DNA of 63,591 nt from Sulfitobacter mediterraneus (lineage in GTDB: Bacteria; Pseudomonadota; Alphaproteobacteria; Rhodobacterales; Rhodobacteraceae). The notes beneath the pieces were generated by a model. The model ran no database searches. It saw only the letters and a program-made list of their open reading frames with translations, and had not been told where the DNA came from. The DNA lies in NCBI RefSeq assembly GCF_003054325.1, contig NZ_QBKU01000016.1:1-63591 (forward strand). The letters are read 5' to 3'. This document shows positions 53,561 through 61,704 of this stretch, piece by piece (position 1 is the stretch's first letter; every line of letters starts with the position of its first letter). The position numbers and the translations under genes are program-made.

Positions 53561-54805
53561 TTATGGGCGCTTCATCTTACAAGTGGTCGGGCTGTCCATC
53601 GACGCCATTGTCACTGTGGATTCGGTGAATACACCGTAACCAGAGTTGTCATAGTCAAAGTCGATGTTCTCGTTTGTGTGGACACCCACATGCATATCCT
53701 GGATCGCCTGGTGATCCTGTGGACGCATGAAGATCTTGCCGCCCCACATGGAATCGTACTCCATACCTTCCAGCTGCTTGGCCACGGCAACAACATCATC
53801 CGCTGTGCCGGCCCCTTCGATGGCCTGCGCCAACATGCCGATCACGTTGAAGATCCGGCTTTGGTCGATGTTGCCTTCGGGGTACTTGGCCTCAAACGCA
53901 TCATAGGTCGCGCGGGCCTCTTCGGTGGCAATCGGGTTGATGCCGCCCTGAGAGATCAGGCGAATGCGGTCTTTGGCGCTTTCACCAAAGGCAGCAGTCA
54001 TACCGGAACCGGCCGCATAATAGGTAAAGATCGGGCCTTCATAGCCGTTCTCGATCACCGATTTGCCAAGGCCCAACATGTCTGCGCCCCAGTTGCCGGT
54101 GATGATCGCATCCGCGCCGGACGCAACGATCTTACGGGCATAAGGGGTGAAGTCCTTCACCTTGCCGATCGGGTGCAATTCGTTGCCGACGATTTCAACG
54201 TCAGGACGCTTTGAGGACAGGTTCGCAACGGCAGCGGCCGCAACGGCCTTACCAAAGGAATAGTCCTGACCGATGATATAGACCTTCTTCATGCTGTCAT
54301 CAGCGGCCATCACATCTGTCAGCGCGTCCATCTTGATGTCGGCATTGGCGTCGAAACGGAAGTGCCAGAAGTTGCACTTGTCATTGGTCAGCGCCGGATC
54401 AACCGCCGCATAGTTCAGGAACAGAACCCGGCTGTCTGGGTTACGCTTGTTATGCTTTGCAATCGCTTCGGTCAGCGCGTTCGCCACGCCCGAGCTGTTG
54501 CCCTGCGCGATGTAACGGATGCCTTGGTCAATCGCGACCTGAAGCTGGATCAGCGATTCCTTGGGGCTGATCTTGTTGTCGAAAGGCACGATTTCAAAGT
54601 TCTGGCCATCCAGAACACCGCCCTTTTCGTTGACCATGTGGTCAGCCGCAAATTGGTACTGGTGCAGGCCGTTGGTGCCGGTGCTGGCAAATGGGCCGCT
54701 CAGCGGGTCAATAAATGCAATTTTGATGTTGTCAGCAAAGGCCGCTGTGGCCCCGACGATCAACGAAAGCGCGGAAACCGCACCCAGTTTGGTAATATTT
54801 TTCAT
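53561..54805 (-). CDS. livK: Branched-chain amino-acid-type ABC transporter substrate-binding protein (second Liv system)
   Basis: The 414-residue periplasmic binding protein has a signal peptide (AVSALSLIVGATAAFA) and mature start NIKIAFIDPLSGPFASTGTNGLHQYQFAAD. The second of two nearby ATGs (54805) is preferred because GGGAGG lies 7 bases before it but only one base before the first (54811). It is the first gene of the minus-strand livKHMGF operon. Its neighbours (esterase, acetoacetyl-CoA synthetase, thioesterase) suggest an acid or ester substrate is as possible as branched-chain amino acids. Confidence 0.9.
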   Translation of the reverse strand: MKNITKLGAVSALSLIVGATAAFADNIKIAFIDPLSGPFASTGTNGLHQYQFAADHMVNEKGGVLDGQNFEIVPFDNKISPKESLIQLQVAIDQGIRYIAQGNSSGVANALTEAIAKHNKRNPDSRVLFLNYAAVDPALTNDKCNFWHFRFDANADIKMDALTDVMAADDSMKKVYIIGQDYSFGKAVAAAAVANLSSKRPDVEIVGNELHPIGKVKDFTPYARKIVASGADAIITGNWGADMLGLGKSVIENGYEGPIFTYYAAGSGMTAAFGESAKDRIRLISQGGINPIATEEARATYDAFEAKYPEGNIDQSRIFNVIGMLAQAIEGAGTADDVVAVAKQLEGMEYDSMWGGKIFMRPQDHQAIQDMHVGVHTNENIDFDYDNSGYGVFTESTVTMASMDSPTTCKMKRP

Positions 54806-55247
54806 TTTCATCCTCCCTATGACGACTTTGGCAATATTTTTTCATGAGCCCTGAGCCGCTTGGAAAGACTTGCATACCCCCATTCAAAGTCAAGGCTGTT
54901 GGCAGGACGCGCCAGCCCGGATTGGGCAGGGATTTCAAGCCCCTGACACCCCATCGCAATGATCCCAAACAACCGCCATGACCCAGAACAAGAGCAAAGC
55001 TAACCTATTGAAAAATTTTACTTTTTCTTTGTTTTGCAAAGGGTATTGCGGCGCGAAACAGATGTTTGTTCGCGGCGAGCGGTCAGATCAAAACCGGAAA
55101 AACCACGCGATAATGCGTGGTTTGATCACTTTTATCTCGCCTTGTTTGCGCAAAGTGACGCTACGGAAATCGGAAGAGATTTTTGGTTTTGTTCCGCTTA
55201 GCGAAACTGTGATCCGTGACTTTGGTTTCGATTCTTGGCGGCGCGGC
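54806..55247. other. Gene-free spacer between livK and iclR
   Basis: This 442-bp spacer holds the second livK promoter at its left and the iclR terminator (55098-55123). A 133-codon plus-strand frame from 54978 runs into the antisense of iclR and has no protein-like features, so it is not called. A 17-bp imperfect palindrome with arms GTTCCGC and GCGAAAC (55191-55207) resembles the parS core with a 3-bp spacer and one mismatch. Otherwise it is AT-rich. Confidence 0.5.
55098..55123 (-). terminator. Terminator-like hairpin downstream of iclR
   Basis: AAACCACGC (55100-55108) and GCGTGGTTT (55115-55123) pair over 9 bp around GATAAT. On the minus strand the stem ends in five consecutive T residues. 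It lies about 125 bp after the iclR stop and would end the long minus-strand operon that starts at 62883. Confidence 0.6.
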
Positions 55248-56039
55248 TCACCGCCGGACGCTGATTGCCTCGGCCGCCTTGATCAGAAGCGGCGCATAGA
55301 CGCTTTCCAACTGGCGCTTTTTCACCCGAAAGGACGGCCCCCCGACATTCAGCCCATAGGTGCGCGCGCCGGTCAGTGAAAACACCGGCACCGCGATGCC
55401 ATTTACGTCACTGCGCCAGCGTCCGTAACCGGTGCAAAATCCCTTGTCACCAAACTCGGCTTTGGCCTCGGCATAGTGTTCCCGGCCCTCGGCCTCGACC
55501 TCCGGATCCTGGCGTCCGGCAATCTCAAAAACCGCCTCGCGGTGATCGTCCTCCATCCCGACAAGGATCGCCCGGCCAATCGCGGAATGAAACACCGGCA
55601 ACCTTGACCCCACCCGGATCGACAGGGAAACCCCTTCCGAGGAATTGGCCGTGGCCAGATACACAACATCAAGCCCGTGCTGTTCACCCAAAGCCACGGT
55701 GATGTAGGAATTAGGCCCGCGGCGCAGCGCCTGCATTTCCTGTTTGGCGCGGTCATTGATGTCCATCGACGCCAGCACCCCAAACCCAAGTTGCAGCACC
55801 CCCGCGCCCAAACGGTAGGTGCCGACCCGTTCATCCGCCACCAGATACCCCAGCTCGCACAGGGTATAGGTCAACCGCGAGATCGTCGCCTTGGGCAGGC
55901 CGGTGCGGTCCGAAAAATCGCTGTTGGTCAGCGAAGGTTCATTGTCGCGATAACACCGCAGAATCTCCAATCCACGGGCCAGAGAGGTGACAAAATTCCT
56001 GTCCTTACCCTCTGCCTGATCTGCGTCCATGTCATGCAT
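55248..56039 (-). CDS. IclR family transcriptional regulator
   Basis: The 263-residue protein has an N-terminal winged helix (FVTSLARGLEILRCYRDNEPSLTNSDFSDRTGLPKATISRLTYTLCELGYL) and a C-terminal IclR effector domain. It begins 4 bp after the kinase stop and is the last gene of the acyl-CoA dehydrogenase operon, so it is probably autoregulatory. Candidate binding elements are the CGGAAC/GTTCCG half-sites near 62926-62974 and 37404-37418. The effector is likely a pathway acid or CoA ester. Confidence 0.88.
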   Translation of the reverse strand: MHDMDADQAEGKDRNFVTSLARGLEILRCYRDNEPSLTNSDFSDRTGLPKATISRLTYTLCELGYLVADERVGTYRLGAGVLQLGFGVLASMDINDRAKQEMQALRRGPNSYITVALGEQHGLDVVYLATANSSEGVSLSIRVGSRLPVFHSAIGRAILVGMEDDHREAVFEIAGRQDPEVEAEGREHYAEAKAEFGDKGFCTGYGRWRSDVNGIAVPVFSLTGARTYGLNVGGPSFRVKKRQLESVYAPLLIKAAEAISVRR

Positions 56040-56043
56040 CGCT

Positions 56044-57075
56044 TTATCCCCGCTTCAGCGCATCCAGCCCGTGTTGCGCAAACACCGGCACATATTGCCC
56101 CAGCTTGATCGCTCTTTCAGGGTTGGACGCATTGCCGTCAATGGCGCGTTTCAGAACGCCCTGAATGATCCCCGCCATGCGGAAGAAACAAAACCCCAGA
56201 TAATACCCGAAATGATCAATCCCGTTCAGACCCCGACGCGCGCAATAAGCCGCGATAAACTCCTGATCGCTGGGCAAGCCGAGCGCGGCGCGGTCCAGCC
56301 CGCCCATCCCGCGCCCTTCGGTGCCTGTGGGCATTTGCCATTGCATAATCACCCCGGCCAGATCGGCAAACGGGTGACCAATCGTGGACAATTCCCAATC
56401 CAGCACCGCACGGCATTGGGTGCCCGTTGCATCAAACATCATGTTGTCGATCCGGTAATCGCCATGCACCAATGTGCGCTGCCCGTCATCTTCGGGCCGC
56501 TCCGCCACCAGCGCATCCATCAATTGATCCATCGCCGGCACTTTTTCGGTTTCCGAGGCGCGATATTGCTTGGACCAGCGGCCCACCTGCCGCTCAAAGT
56601 AATTGCCCTCAGGGCCATAATCGGACAGCCCAACCGCATCAATATCCACCTGATGCAACGCTGCCAGAACGCGGTTCATCTCGTCGATGATGGCGCCGCG
56701 ATCTGCGGTGCTGAAATCCGGCATCGCGGGATCAGTGATGTTGCGGCCTGCGACCTGCTCCATGATATAAAACGCCGATCCGATCACATCGTCGTCTTCA
56801 CACAGCAGATACATCTTGGCGACTGGCACATCCGTGCCCGCCAGCGCCTTTTGCACCCGGTATTCCCGGTCCACCGCATGGGCCGATTTCAACAAGACCC
56901 CCGGCGGTTTGCGGCGCAGCACGTAATTGTCTTTGGGTGTGGTCAACAGGAACGTGGGGTTGGATTGCCCCCCCTGAAACTTTGTCACCTCGCTCAGCCC
57001 TGCAAATCCGGGCAGATGCTGTTCCAGATAGGCGCTGACCGCCGCTTGATCGAGTGTTTGTGTGTCCACGCTCAT
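56044..57075 (-). CDS. Phosphotransferase (APH-fold kinase of the ACAD10/11 N-terminal type)
   Basis: The 343-residue aminoglycoside-phosphotransferase-fold protein has FQGGQSNPT (residues 33-41), the catalytic loop HGDYRIDN (204-211) and the metal-binding DWE (226-228). The GGQSNPT segment is characteristic of kinase domains fused to ACAD10/ACAD11 in animals and of LvaA in Pseudomonas, which phosphorylate 4-hydroxyacyl-CoA. It lies in an operon with acyl-CoA dehydrogenases and SDRs, and the ACAD10/11-like dehydrogenase is at 41335-42651. An antibiotic-resistance role is unlikely. Confidence 0.88.
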   Translation of the reverse strand: MSVDTQTLDQAAVSAYLEQHLPGFAGLSEVTKFQGGQSNPTFLLTTPKDNYVLRRKPPGVLLKSAHAVDREYRVQKALAGTDVPVAKMYLLCEDDDVIGSAFYIMEQVAGRNITDPAMPDFSTADRGAIIDEMNRVLAALHQVDIDAVGLSDYGPEGNYFERQVGRWSKQYRASETEKVPAMDQLMDALVAERPEDDGQRTLVHGDYRIDNMMFDATGTQCRAVLDWELSTIGHPFADLAGVIMQWQMPTGTEGRGMGGLDRAALGLPSDQEFIAAYCARRGLNGIDHFGYYLGFCFFRMAGIIQGVLKRAIDGNASNPERAIKLGQYVPVFAQHGLDALKRG

Positions 57076-57085
57076 CCCCGTTTTT

Positions 57086-57739
57086 CTAACTATAGCTCAG
57101 CAGTTTTGCGCCCGCCGCAGAGGCAAAATGCGGTGTTGCGTTAAATTCATGCAACGAAAACATTGGCCCTGAAAACATAAATCGCGTCATTGCGGTGTTC
57201 TTGATCTGCAAGTTCAACTGCATCATCTGCCGCGCAGGCGCGCCAAGGGCCGTGGCTGTCATCTGGCCAATCACCCCGCCGGAACTGATCACCAAGACCC
57301 GCTTGGCCTGCGTATCCGTGGCAAATTCCCGCGCCGCCTCAACCCGTGCGGCAAAGTCGGCATAGGTCTCACTGGCCCCGTCAAAGGCCGCATCCTGCCA
57401 GTCAAAAACTGTCTCGCGCAGGGTGCGGAAATGGGTTTTGCGATCGCCTTTCACCACGTCCGGCACCTGCCCCTTGAACCGCGCGTTCAGCAGATCAGCA
57501 AAGTCATATTCGTTCAGCCCGGCATGTTCTTCTGCCGCGCCGCCGTCAAACCCCATCGAGGTCAATGTATCACGTTGCCGCTTTAGCGTGCCGGTGACCA
57601 ACCGGTCCGGCACCCATCCACCATCGCGCAGCATCTGGCCCACCGCCGCCGATTGCGCATGCCCCAGATCCGACAACACATCGTAATTGTCCTGCCCAAA
57701 AGAGGCCTGCCCGTGGCGGATGACCAGCAGCTCGGCCAC
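57086..57739 (-). CDS. Histidine-phosphatase-fold protein lacking the second catalytic histidine
   Basis: The 217-residue protein starts with GTG 57739, which overlaps the preceding stop. The phosphate-accepting histidine is present in VIRHGQ (residues 6-11). The second catalytic histidine, normally in VSHGG, is replaced in VISSGGVIG (Ser152-Ser153). Phosphatase activity may be weak or altered. It is encoded 10 bp before the ACAD10/11-type kinase, hence possibly acting on the same phosphorylated intermediate. Confidence 0.85.
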   Translation of the reverse strand: MAELLVIRHGQASFGQDNYDVLSDLGHAQSAAVGQMLRDGGWVPDRLVTGTLKRQRDTLTSMGFDGGAAEEHAGLNEYDFADLLNARFKGQVPDVVKGDRKTHFRTLRETVFDWQDAAFDGASETYADFAARVEAAREFATDTQAKRVLVISSGGVIGQMTATALGAPARQMMQLNLQIKNTAMTRFMFSGPMFSLHEFNATPHFASAAGAKLLSYS

Positions 57740-58731
57740 TAGGCGAACTCCGCCGCCAGCTTTTGACCCGCCGCCAGATATTCCGCTTCCATCCGGTCAA
57801 CGATATCCCCCGCAGGCCCAACCGACTTGATCGCGCCAATCCCTTGACCAGAGCCCCAGATGGTTTTCCACGCTTTTGGCTTTTCGCGGTCTTGGCCAAA
57901 GTTCATCGAAGAGGCATCCGCCGTCGGAAGGTTTTGCGGATCCATGCCCGCCGCCTCAACCGACCCTTTGAGGTAATTGCCCCAAACGCCAGTAAAGAGC
58001 GAAGAATAAACGATATCTTCTGCGCCAGAGCCCACGATCATATCCTTGTAGCCCTGATCGGCATTGGCCTCATCCGTGGCGATGAACGGTGATCCGGTGT
58101 ATCCCAGATCCGCCCCCAACGCCCGCGCCGCCAACAACGACTCACCCGTTGCAATCGCGCCAGACAAGGCCACCGGCCCGTCAAACCATTCGCGGATTTC
58201 CCGCATCAATGCAAAGGGCGACTGCGCCCCCGCATGACCGCCCGCGCCAGCCGCCACAGCCACCAAACCATCTGCGCCTTTTTCAATCGCCTTGCGGGCA
58301 AAGGTGTTGTTGATCACGTCATGCAAAACGATCCCGCCGCAGGAATGCGCCGCCTCGTTGACCTCCACCCGCGCACCCAGCGAGGTGATCCAGATCGGCA
58401 CGTCATGTTTGGCACAAATCTCCAGATCCCGATCAAGCCGCCCGTTGGACCGATGCACAATCTGGTTCACCGCATATGGCGCGGCAGGGCGGTCCGGGTT
58501 GGCTTGGTTGTGGCGGTCCAGTTCTTCGCGGATCTGGGTCAGCCATGTATCAAGCAGCGGATGTTCGCCCTCCGCTTCCCGCGCGTTCAACGCCGGGAAC
58601 GATCCGACAATGCCCGCCTTACACTGGGCGATCACCAATTCGGGCACCGAAATGATAAACAACGGTGAGGCAATCAAGGGAATGCGCAGCCCTTGCAGGG
58701 CTTTGGGTAAGTGGGAATCGTCACGCGGCAT
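57739..58731 (-). CDS. Nitronate monooxygenase/2-nitropropane dioxygenase-like flavoprotein
   Basis: The 330-residue FMN-binding TIM-barrel protein has IPLIASPLFIISVPELVIAQCKAGIVGSFPALN at the N-terminus and AGAGGHAGAQSPFAL with the conserved active-site histidine. The ATG at 58731 has GGAGG five bases upstream and is preferred over longer starts. Members oxidise alkyl nitronates such as propionate-3-nitronate, but many in acyl-CoA operons have unknown substrates. It is fifth in the minus-strand operon. Confidence 0.87.
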   Translation of the reverse strand: MPRDDSHLPKALQGLRIPLIASPLFIISVPELVIAQCKAGIVGSFPALNAREAEGEHPLLDTWLTQIREELDRHNQANPDRPAAPYAVNQIVHRSNGRLDRDLEICAKHDVPIWITSLGARVEVNEAAHSCGGIVLHDVINNTFARKAIEKGADGLVAVAAGAGGHAGAQSPFALMREIREWFDGPVALSGAIATGESLLAARALGADLGYTGSPFIATDEANADQGYKDMIVGSGAEDIVYSSLFTGVWGNYLKGSVEAAGMDPQNLPTADASSMNFGQDREKPKAWKTIWGSGQGIGAIKSVGPAGDIVDRMEAEYLAAGQKLAAEFA

Positions 58732-58834
58732 AGGGCCTCCGGCATCGTTCATGTTCACAGTCAAAGGGCGGGAAAATCCGCCCCGTTTGTTGGCAAATCG
58801 CATTACAGACGCAATGCGCAGGGGTCGCCAGCCA

Positions 58835-59761
58835 TCACCATTCCAGCTTCAGCCCACGCGCCTTGGCCGCATTCAACGCATATTTGCGGGTCTGGCTAAA
58901 GGCATCGGTCATTTCCACATGCCCCGCCGGATCGGTGATCTGGTCAAACTGCGCCGCCACCGCCTCGGGTGTGTTGTCCTCATCCATCAAAGTGATGCCC
59001 GTGCTTTCGTAGACCTGCGTCTGTGAGAAACTCCCAGCCCCCGCACCAAGGATCACCCGGCTTGGTCCGTCCTCGCTCACCAGATAGAGCAGCCCCGGCG
59101 TGATCGTCTCGGGCGCCAGCAAGGCCTGCGCCTCGGCGGGCAGCAGATCTTCGGTCATCCGCGTCGCCGCCGTGGGGGCCAGCGTGTTCACCCGGATATT
59201 GTCCCGCGCCCCTTCCAGATGCAGCACATTCATCAGCCCCATCATCGCCGCCTTGGCCGCACCATAGTTGGACTGCCCAAAGTTGCCATAAAGCCCCGAG
59301 GCAGAGGAGGTCAGCACAATCCGCCCGTATTTCTGTTCGCGCATGATCGGCCAACAGGCATGAGCCACATTCGCCGACCCGATCAGATGCACATCCACCA
59401 CCTTGCGGAAATCGGCCATCTCCATCTTGGCAAACGTCTTGTCACGCAGAATGCCTGCGTTGTTCACCACGATATCGATGCGGCCCCAGGCATCCATCGC
59501 CTGCGCGACCATATCCTTGACGCCTGCCTCGTCCGATACATCCGTGCCATGGGCCATCGCCTTGCCGCCCATCGCGCGGATCTCGGCCACCACCGCCTCT
59601 GCTGCCTCGGATGATGCACCGGACCCGTCCCGCGCCACGCCCAGATCATTGACCACAACCTTGGCCCCGCGTTCCGCCAGACCCAATGCATGCGACCGGC
59701 CCAAACCGGTGCCCGCACCCGTAACAATCGCAACACGTCCTTCAAACCTGATCTCGCCCAT
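58835..59761 (-). CDS. SDR oxidoreductase (MFE-2/HSD17B4-like 3-hydroxyacyl-CoA dehydrogenase)
   Basis: The 308-residue SDR starts MGEIRFEGRVAIVTGAGTGLGRSHALGLAERGAKVVVNDLG, the pattern of the dehydrogenase domain of peroxisomal multifunctional enzyme type 2. NNAGILRDKTF, TSSASGLYGNFGQSNYGAAK with Ser and YxxxK and the roughly 50-residue C-terminal extension are present. It likely oxidises (R)-3-hydroxyacyl-CoA, fitting the MaoC-type hydratase at 2284. Its start overlaps the stop of the next SDR by one base. Confidence 0.9.
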   Translation of the reverse strand: MGEIRFEGRVAIVTGAGTGLGRSHALGLAERGAKVVVNDLGVARDGSGASSEAAEAVVAEIRAMGGKAMAHGTDVSDEAGVKDMVAQAMDAWGRIDIVVNNAGILRDKTFAKMEMADFRKVVDVHLIGSANVAHACWPIMREQKYGRIVLTSSASGLYGNFGQSNYGAAKAAMMGLMNVLHLEGARDNIRVNTLAPTAATRMTEDLLPAEAQALLAPETITPGLLYLVSEDGPSRVILGAGAGSFSQTQVYESTGITLMDEDNTPEAVAAQFDQITDPAGHVEMTDAFSQTRKYALNAAKARGLKLEW

Positions 59762-60582
59762 CAGTGCAGCGCCTGTTCAAAGATATTCGGCCCGCTCATC
59801 ACGTTGATACCGCCACTGACCGGTATGATCGCACCGGTGATGTAACTGCCGCCTTGCCCGCACAGGAACAACATGCAGCCTGCGATATCCTCATCGCGGC
59901 CCACCCGTTTCAACGGCACATCGTCACCCACCTTGCTGCGCATATCCTCATCATGGGTCGCAAAGGCGGTCATGCGGCTGACAAACGGCCCCGGTGCCAG
60001 CGCGTTCACTGTCACATGATGCCCGGCCAACTCCTTGCCCAAGATACGGGTCATGTGATGCACCGCCGCCTTTGACATGGAATAGGAATAGGCACCGTCG
60101 CCCATCTCCCGTTCGCCCATGACAGAGCCGACATTGACCACCCGCGCCGGATCATCCGCCGAAGAAGACCCAATCAGCATCGGCAACAGCTTCTGCGTCA
60201 GATCAAACATGCCCGCCACATTGACGTTCATCACCTTTTCCCAGGCATGATGCGGAAACTGGCCCAGGGGCGCGCCCCAGGTGATCCCGGCATTGTTCAT
60301 CAGGATATGCAGGCTGTCTGTGCGCGATGACACTTCGGCCACCAGCGCATCAATGCCCGCCTCGCTGCCGACATCGCCGACAAATCCGATTGCCTTGCCA
60401 GACGCCCCCAGCGCGTTCAGCTCCTCGGCCACCGCCGCGCAAGCGCCCTCTTTGCGGCTGGCCAGTAAAACCGTCGCCCCGGCACGGACCAAACCCTCGG
60501 CGGCCATACGCCCGATGCCGGTCGCGCCACCTGTCACAAGGGCGGTTTTGCCCTCAAGACCAAACAGACTGTTGATATCCAT
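59761..60582 (-). CDS. Short-chain dehydrogenase/reductase
   Basis: The 273-residue classical SDR has TGGATGIG, NNAGITWG, NVGSVMGERE with the catalytic Ser and YSYSMSK as YxxxK, ending AIIPVSGGINVMSGPNIFEQALH. It lies 2 bp after an acyl-CoA dehydrogenase gene and overlaps the next SDR by one base, so it is firmly in the operon. It may act on a hydroxy- or oxoacyl-CoA intermediate. Confidence 0.9.
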   Translation of the reverse strand: MDINSLFGLEGKTALVTGGATGIGRMAAEGLVRAGATVLLASRKEGACAAVAEELNALGASGKAIGFVGDVGSEAGIDALVAEVSSRTDSLHILMNNAGITWGAPLGQFPHHAWEKVMNVNVAGMFDLTQKLLPMLIGSSSADDPARVVNVGSVMGEREMGDGAYSYSMSKAAVHHMTRILGKELAGHHVTVNALAPGPFVSRMTAFATHDEDMRSKVGDDVPLKRVGRDEDIAGCMLFLCGQGGSYITGAIIPVSGGINVMSGPNIFEQALH

Positions 60583-60584
60583 CC

Positions 60585-61700
60585 TCAGAATCCTCTCAAT
60601 GCTGCGACCTGTTCGGCGTGATAGCTGTAATCACCCAGCCACTCCGCGCCAACCCGCGCCCGTTTCATATAAAACCCCATGTCAAAGGCATCGGTCATGC
60701 CGATCCCGCCATGCATCTGAACGCCCTCTTGCACCGCAAGCTGCGCCGTGGCCGTCGCCCGCGCCTTGGCCAGTGACACCGCCAGCGCGGCGTTTTCGGG
60801 ATCATGGTCCAGCATCCGCCCCGCATGCAGGATCGCCGAAGCCGTCACCTCGATCTCGCACCACAGATGCGCCGCGCGGTGTTGCAGCGCCTGAAAGCGG
60901 CCAATCTCCATGCCGAACTGCTTGCGCTCTTTCAGATAGCCAACGGTCATGCCAAAGGCTCCCGCCGTCAGCCCCGACATTTCTGCCGCCAGTGCCGCCT
61001 GTCCCGCCTGAAGCGCGGGGCGCAGCACATCCATCGCCTGATCCACTGTGCCCAGCAGATCATCACCGGTCGCCTCGACATCCTCAAAAGTGATCCGCGC
61101 CGCATCGCGGTCGTCAATCATATTGCTGGCATCGCGGGTCACACCAGCGCGGTCTGCAGGAATGTCAAACAGGCTCAGCCCGTTGTCCGTCCGCGCCAGA
61201 ACCAACAACCGATCGGCCAATCCGCCATCAACCACAAATTGCTTTTTCCCGGACAGGCGAAAACCGTTGCCATCCGATTTGGCCGTCATTTGCACCGCGT
61301 TAGGGTCGAATTTCGTCCCCTCATCCACCGCAAGTGCATAGGTCACATCGCCGGTCGCTATCTTGGCCAAGGCCGCCTCGGTCCGTGCATCACTGACCTG
61401 CCGCAGCGCGGTCGCGGCAATCACCGCCGTGGACAAAAACGGGCTGACCACCAAGGTCTTGCCCATCTCATGCGCCAGCACATTTGCCGCCGCCGACCCC
61501 ATGTCAGATCCGCCCGCGCTTTCCGGAACCAGCACCCCGGCCCAGCCCATATCGGCCATCTTGTTCCACAGCGCTGCATCGTGGGTCTTGCCCGCATCGC
61601 GCAGATCCCGCAGCGCCTTCACCGGCGCTTCGCTATCCAGAAAACCGCGGGCACTGTCCGCCAGCATGGTCTCGTCTTCGGTCATCACTAGTTTTGCCAT
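60585..61700 (-). CDS. Acyl-CoA dehydrogenase (small, FadE-like subunit)
   Basis: The 371-residue flavoprotein starts MAKLVMTEDETMLADSARGFLDSEAPV at the ATG at 61700. RKQFGMEIGRFQALQHRAAHLWCE and VQEGVQMHGGIGMTDAFDMGFYMKRA are typical, but the FAD/substrate-binding TEP segment and the YEGT-type catalytic-glutamate segment are not clear. Paired with a longer dehydrogenase 4 bp upstream, it resembles the heteromeric FadE-type pairs used for steroid side chains and similar substrates. That comparison is inference. Confidence 0.88.
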   Translation of the reverse strand: MAKLVMTEDETMLADSARGFLDSEAPVKALRDLRDAGKTHDAALWNKMADMGWAGVLVPESAGGSDMGSAAANVLAHEMGKTLVVSPFLSTAVIAATALRQVSDARTEAALAKIATGDVTYALAVDEGTKFDPNAVQMTAKSDGNGFRLSGKKQFVVDGGLADRLLVLARTDNGLSLFDIPADRAGVTRDASNMIDDRDAARITFEDVEATGDDLLGTVDQAMDVLRPALQAGQAALAAEMSGLTAGAFGMTVGYLKERKQFGMEIGRFQALQHRAAHLWCEIEVTASAILHAGRMLDHDPENAALAVSLAKARATATAQLAVQEGVQMHGGIGMTDAFDMGFYMKRARVGAEWLGDYSYHAEQVAALRGF

Positions 61701-61704
61701 GTCT

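Noticed and set aside
54978..55379. 133-codon plus-strand frame in the spacer before iclR
   Set aside because: Its last third is antisense to iclR, its middle is the AT-rich terminator region, and no ribosome site or domain is seen.
56044..57075. Aminoglycoside resistance phosphotransferase
   Set aside because: The fold is shared, but the GGQSNPT segment and the acyl-CoA operon context point to the ACAD10/11-type kinase.
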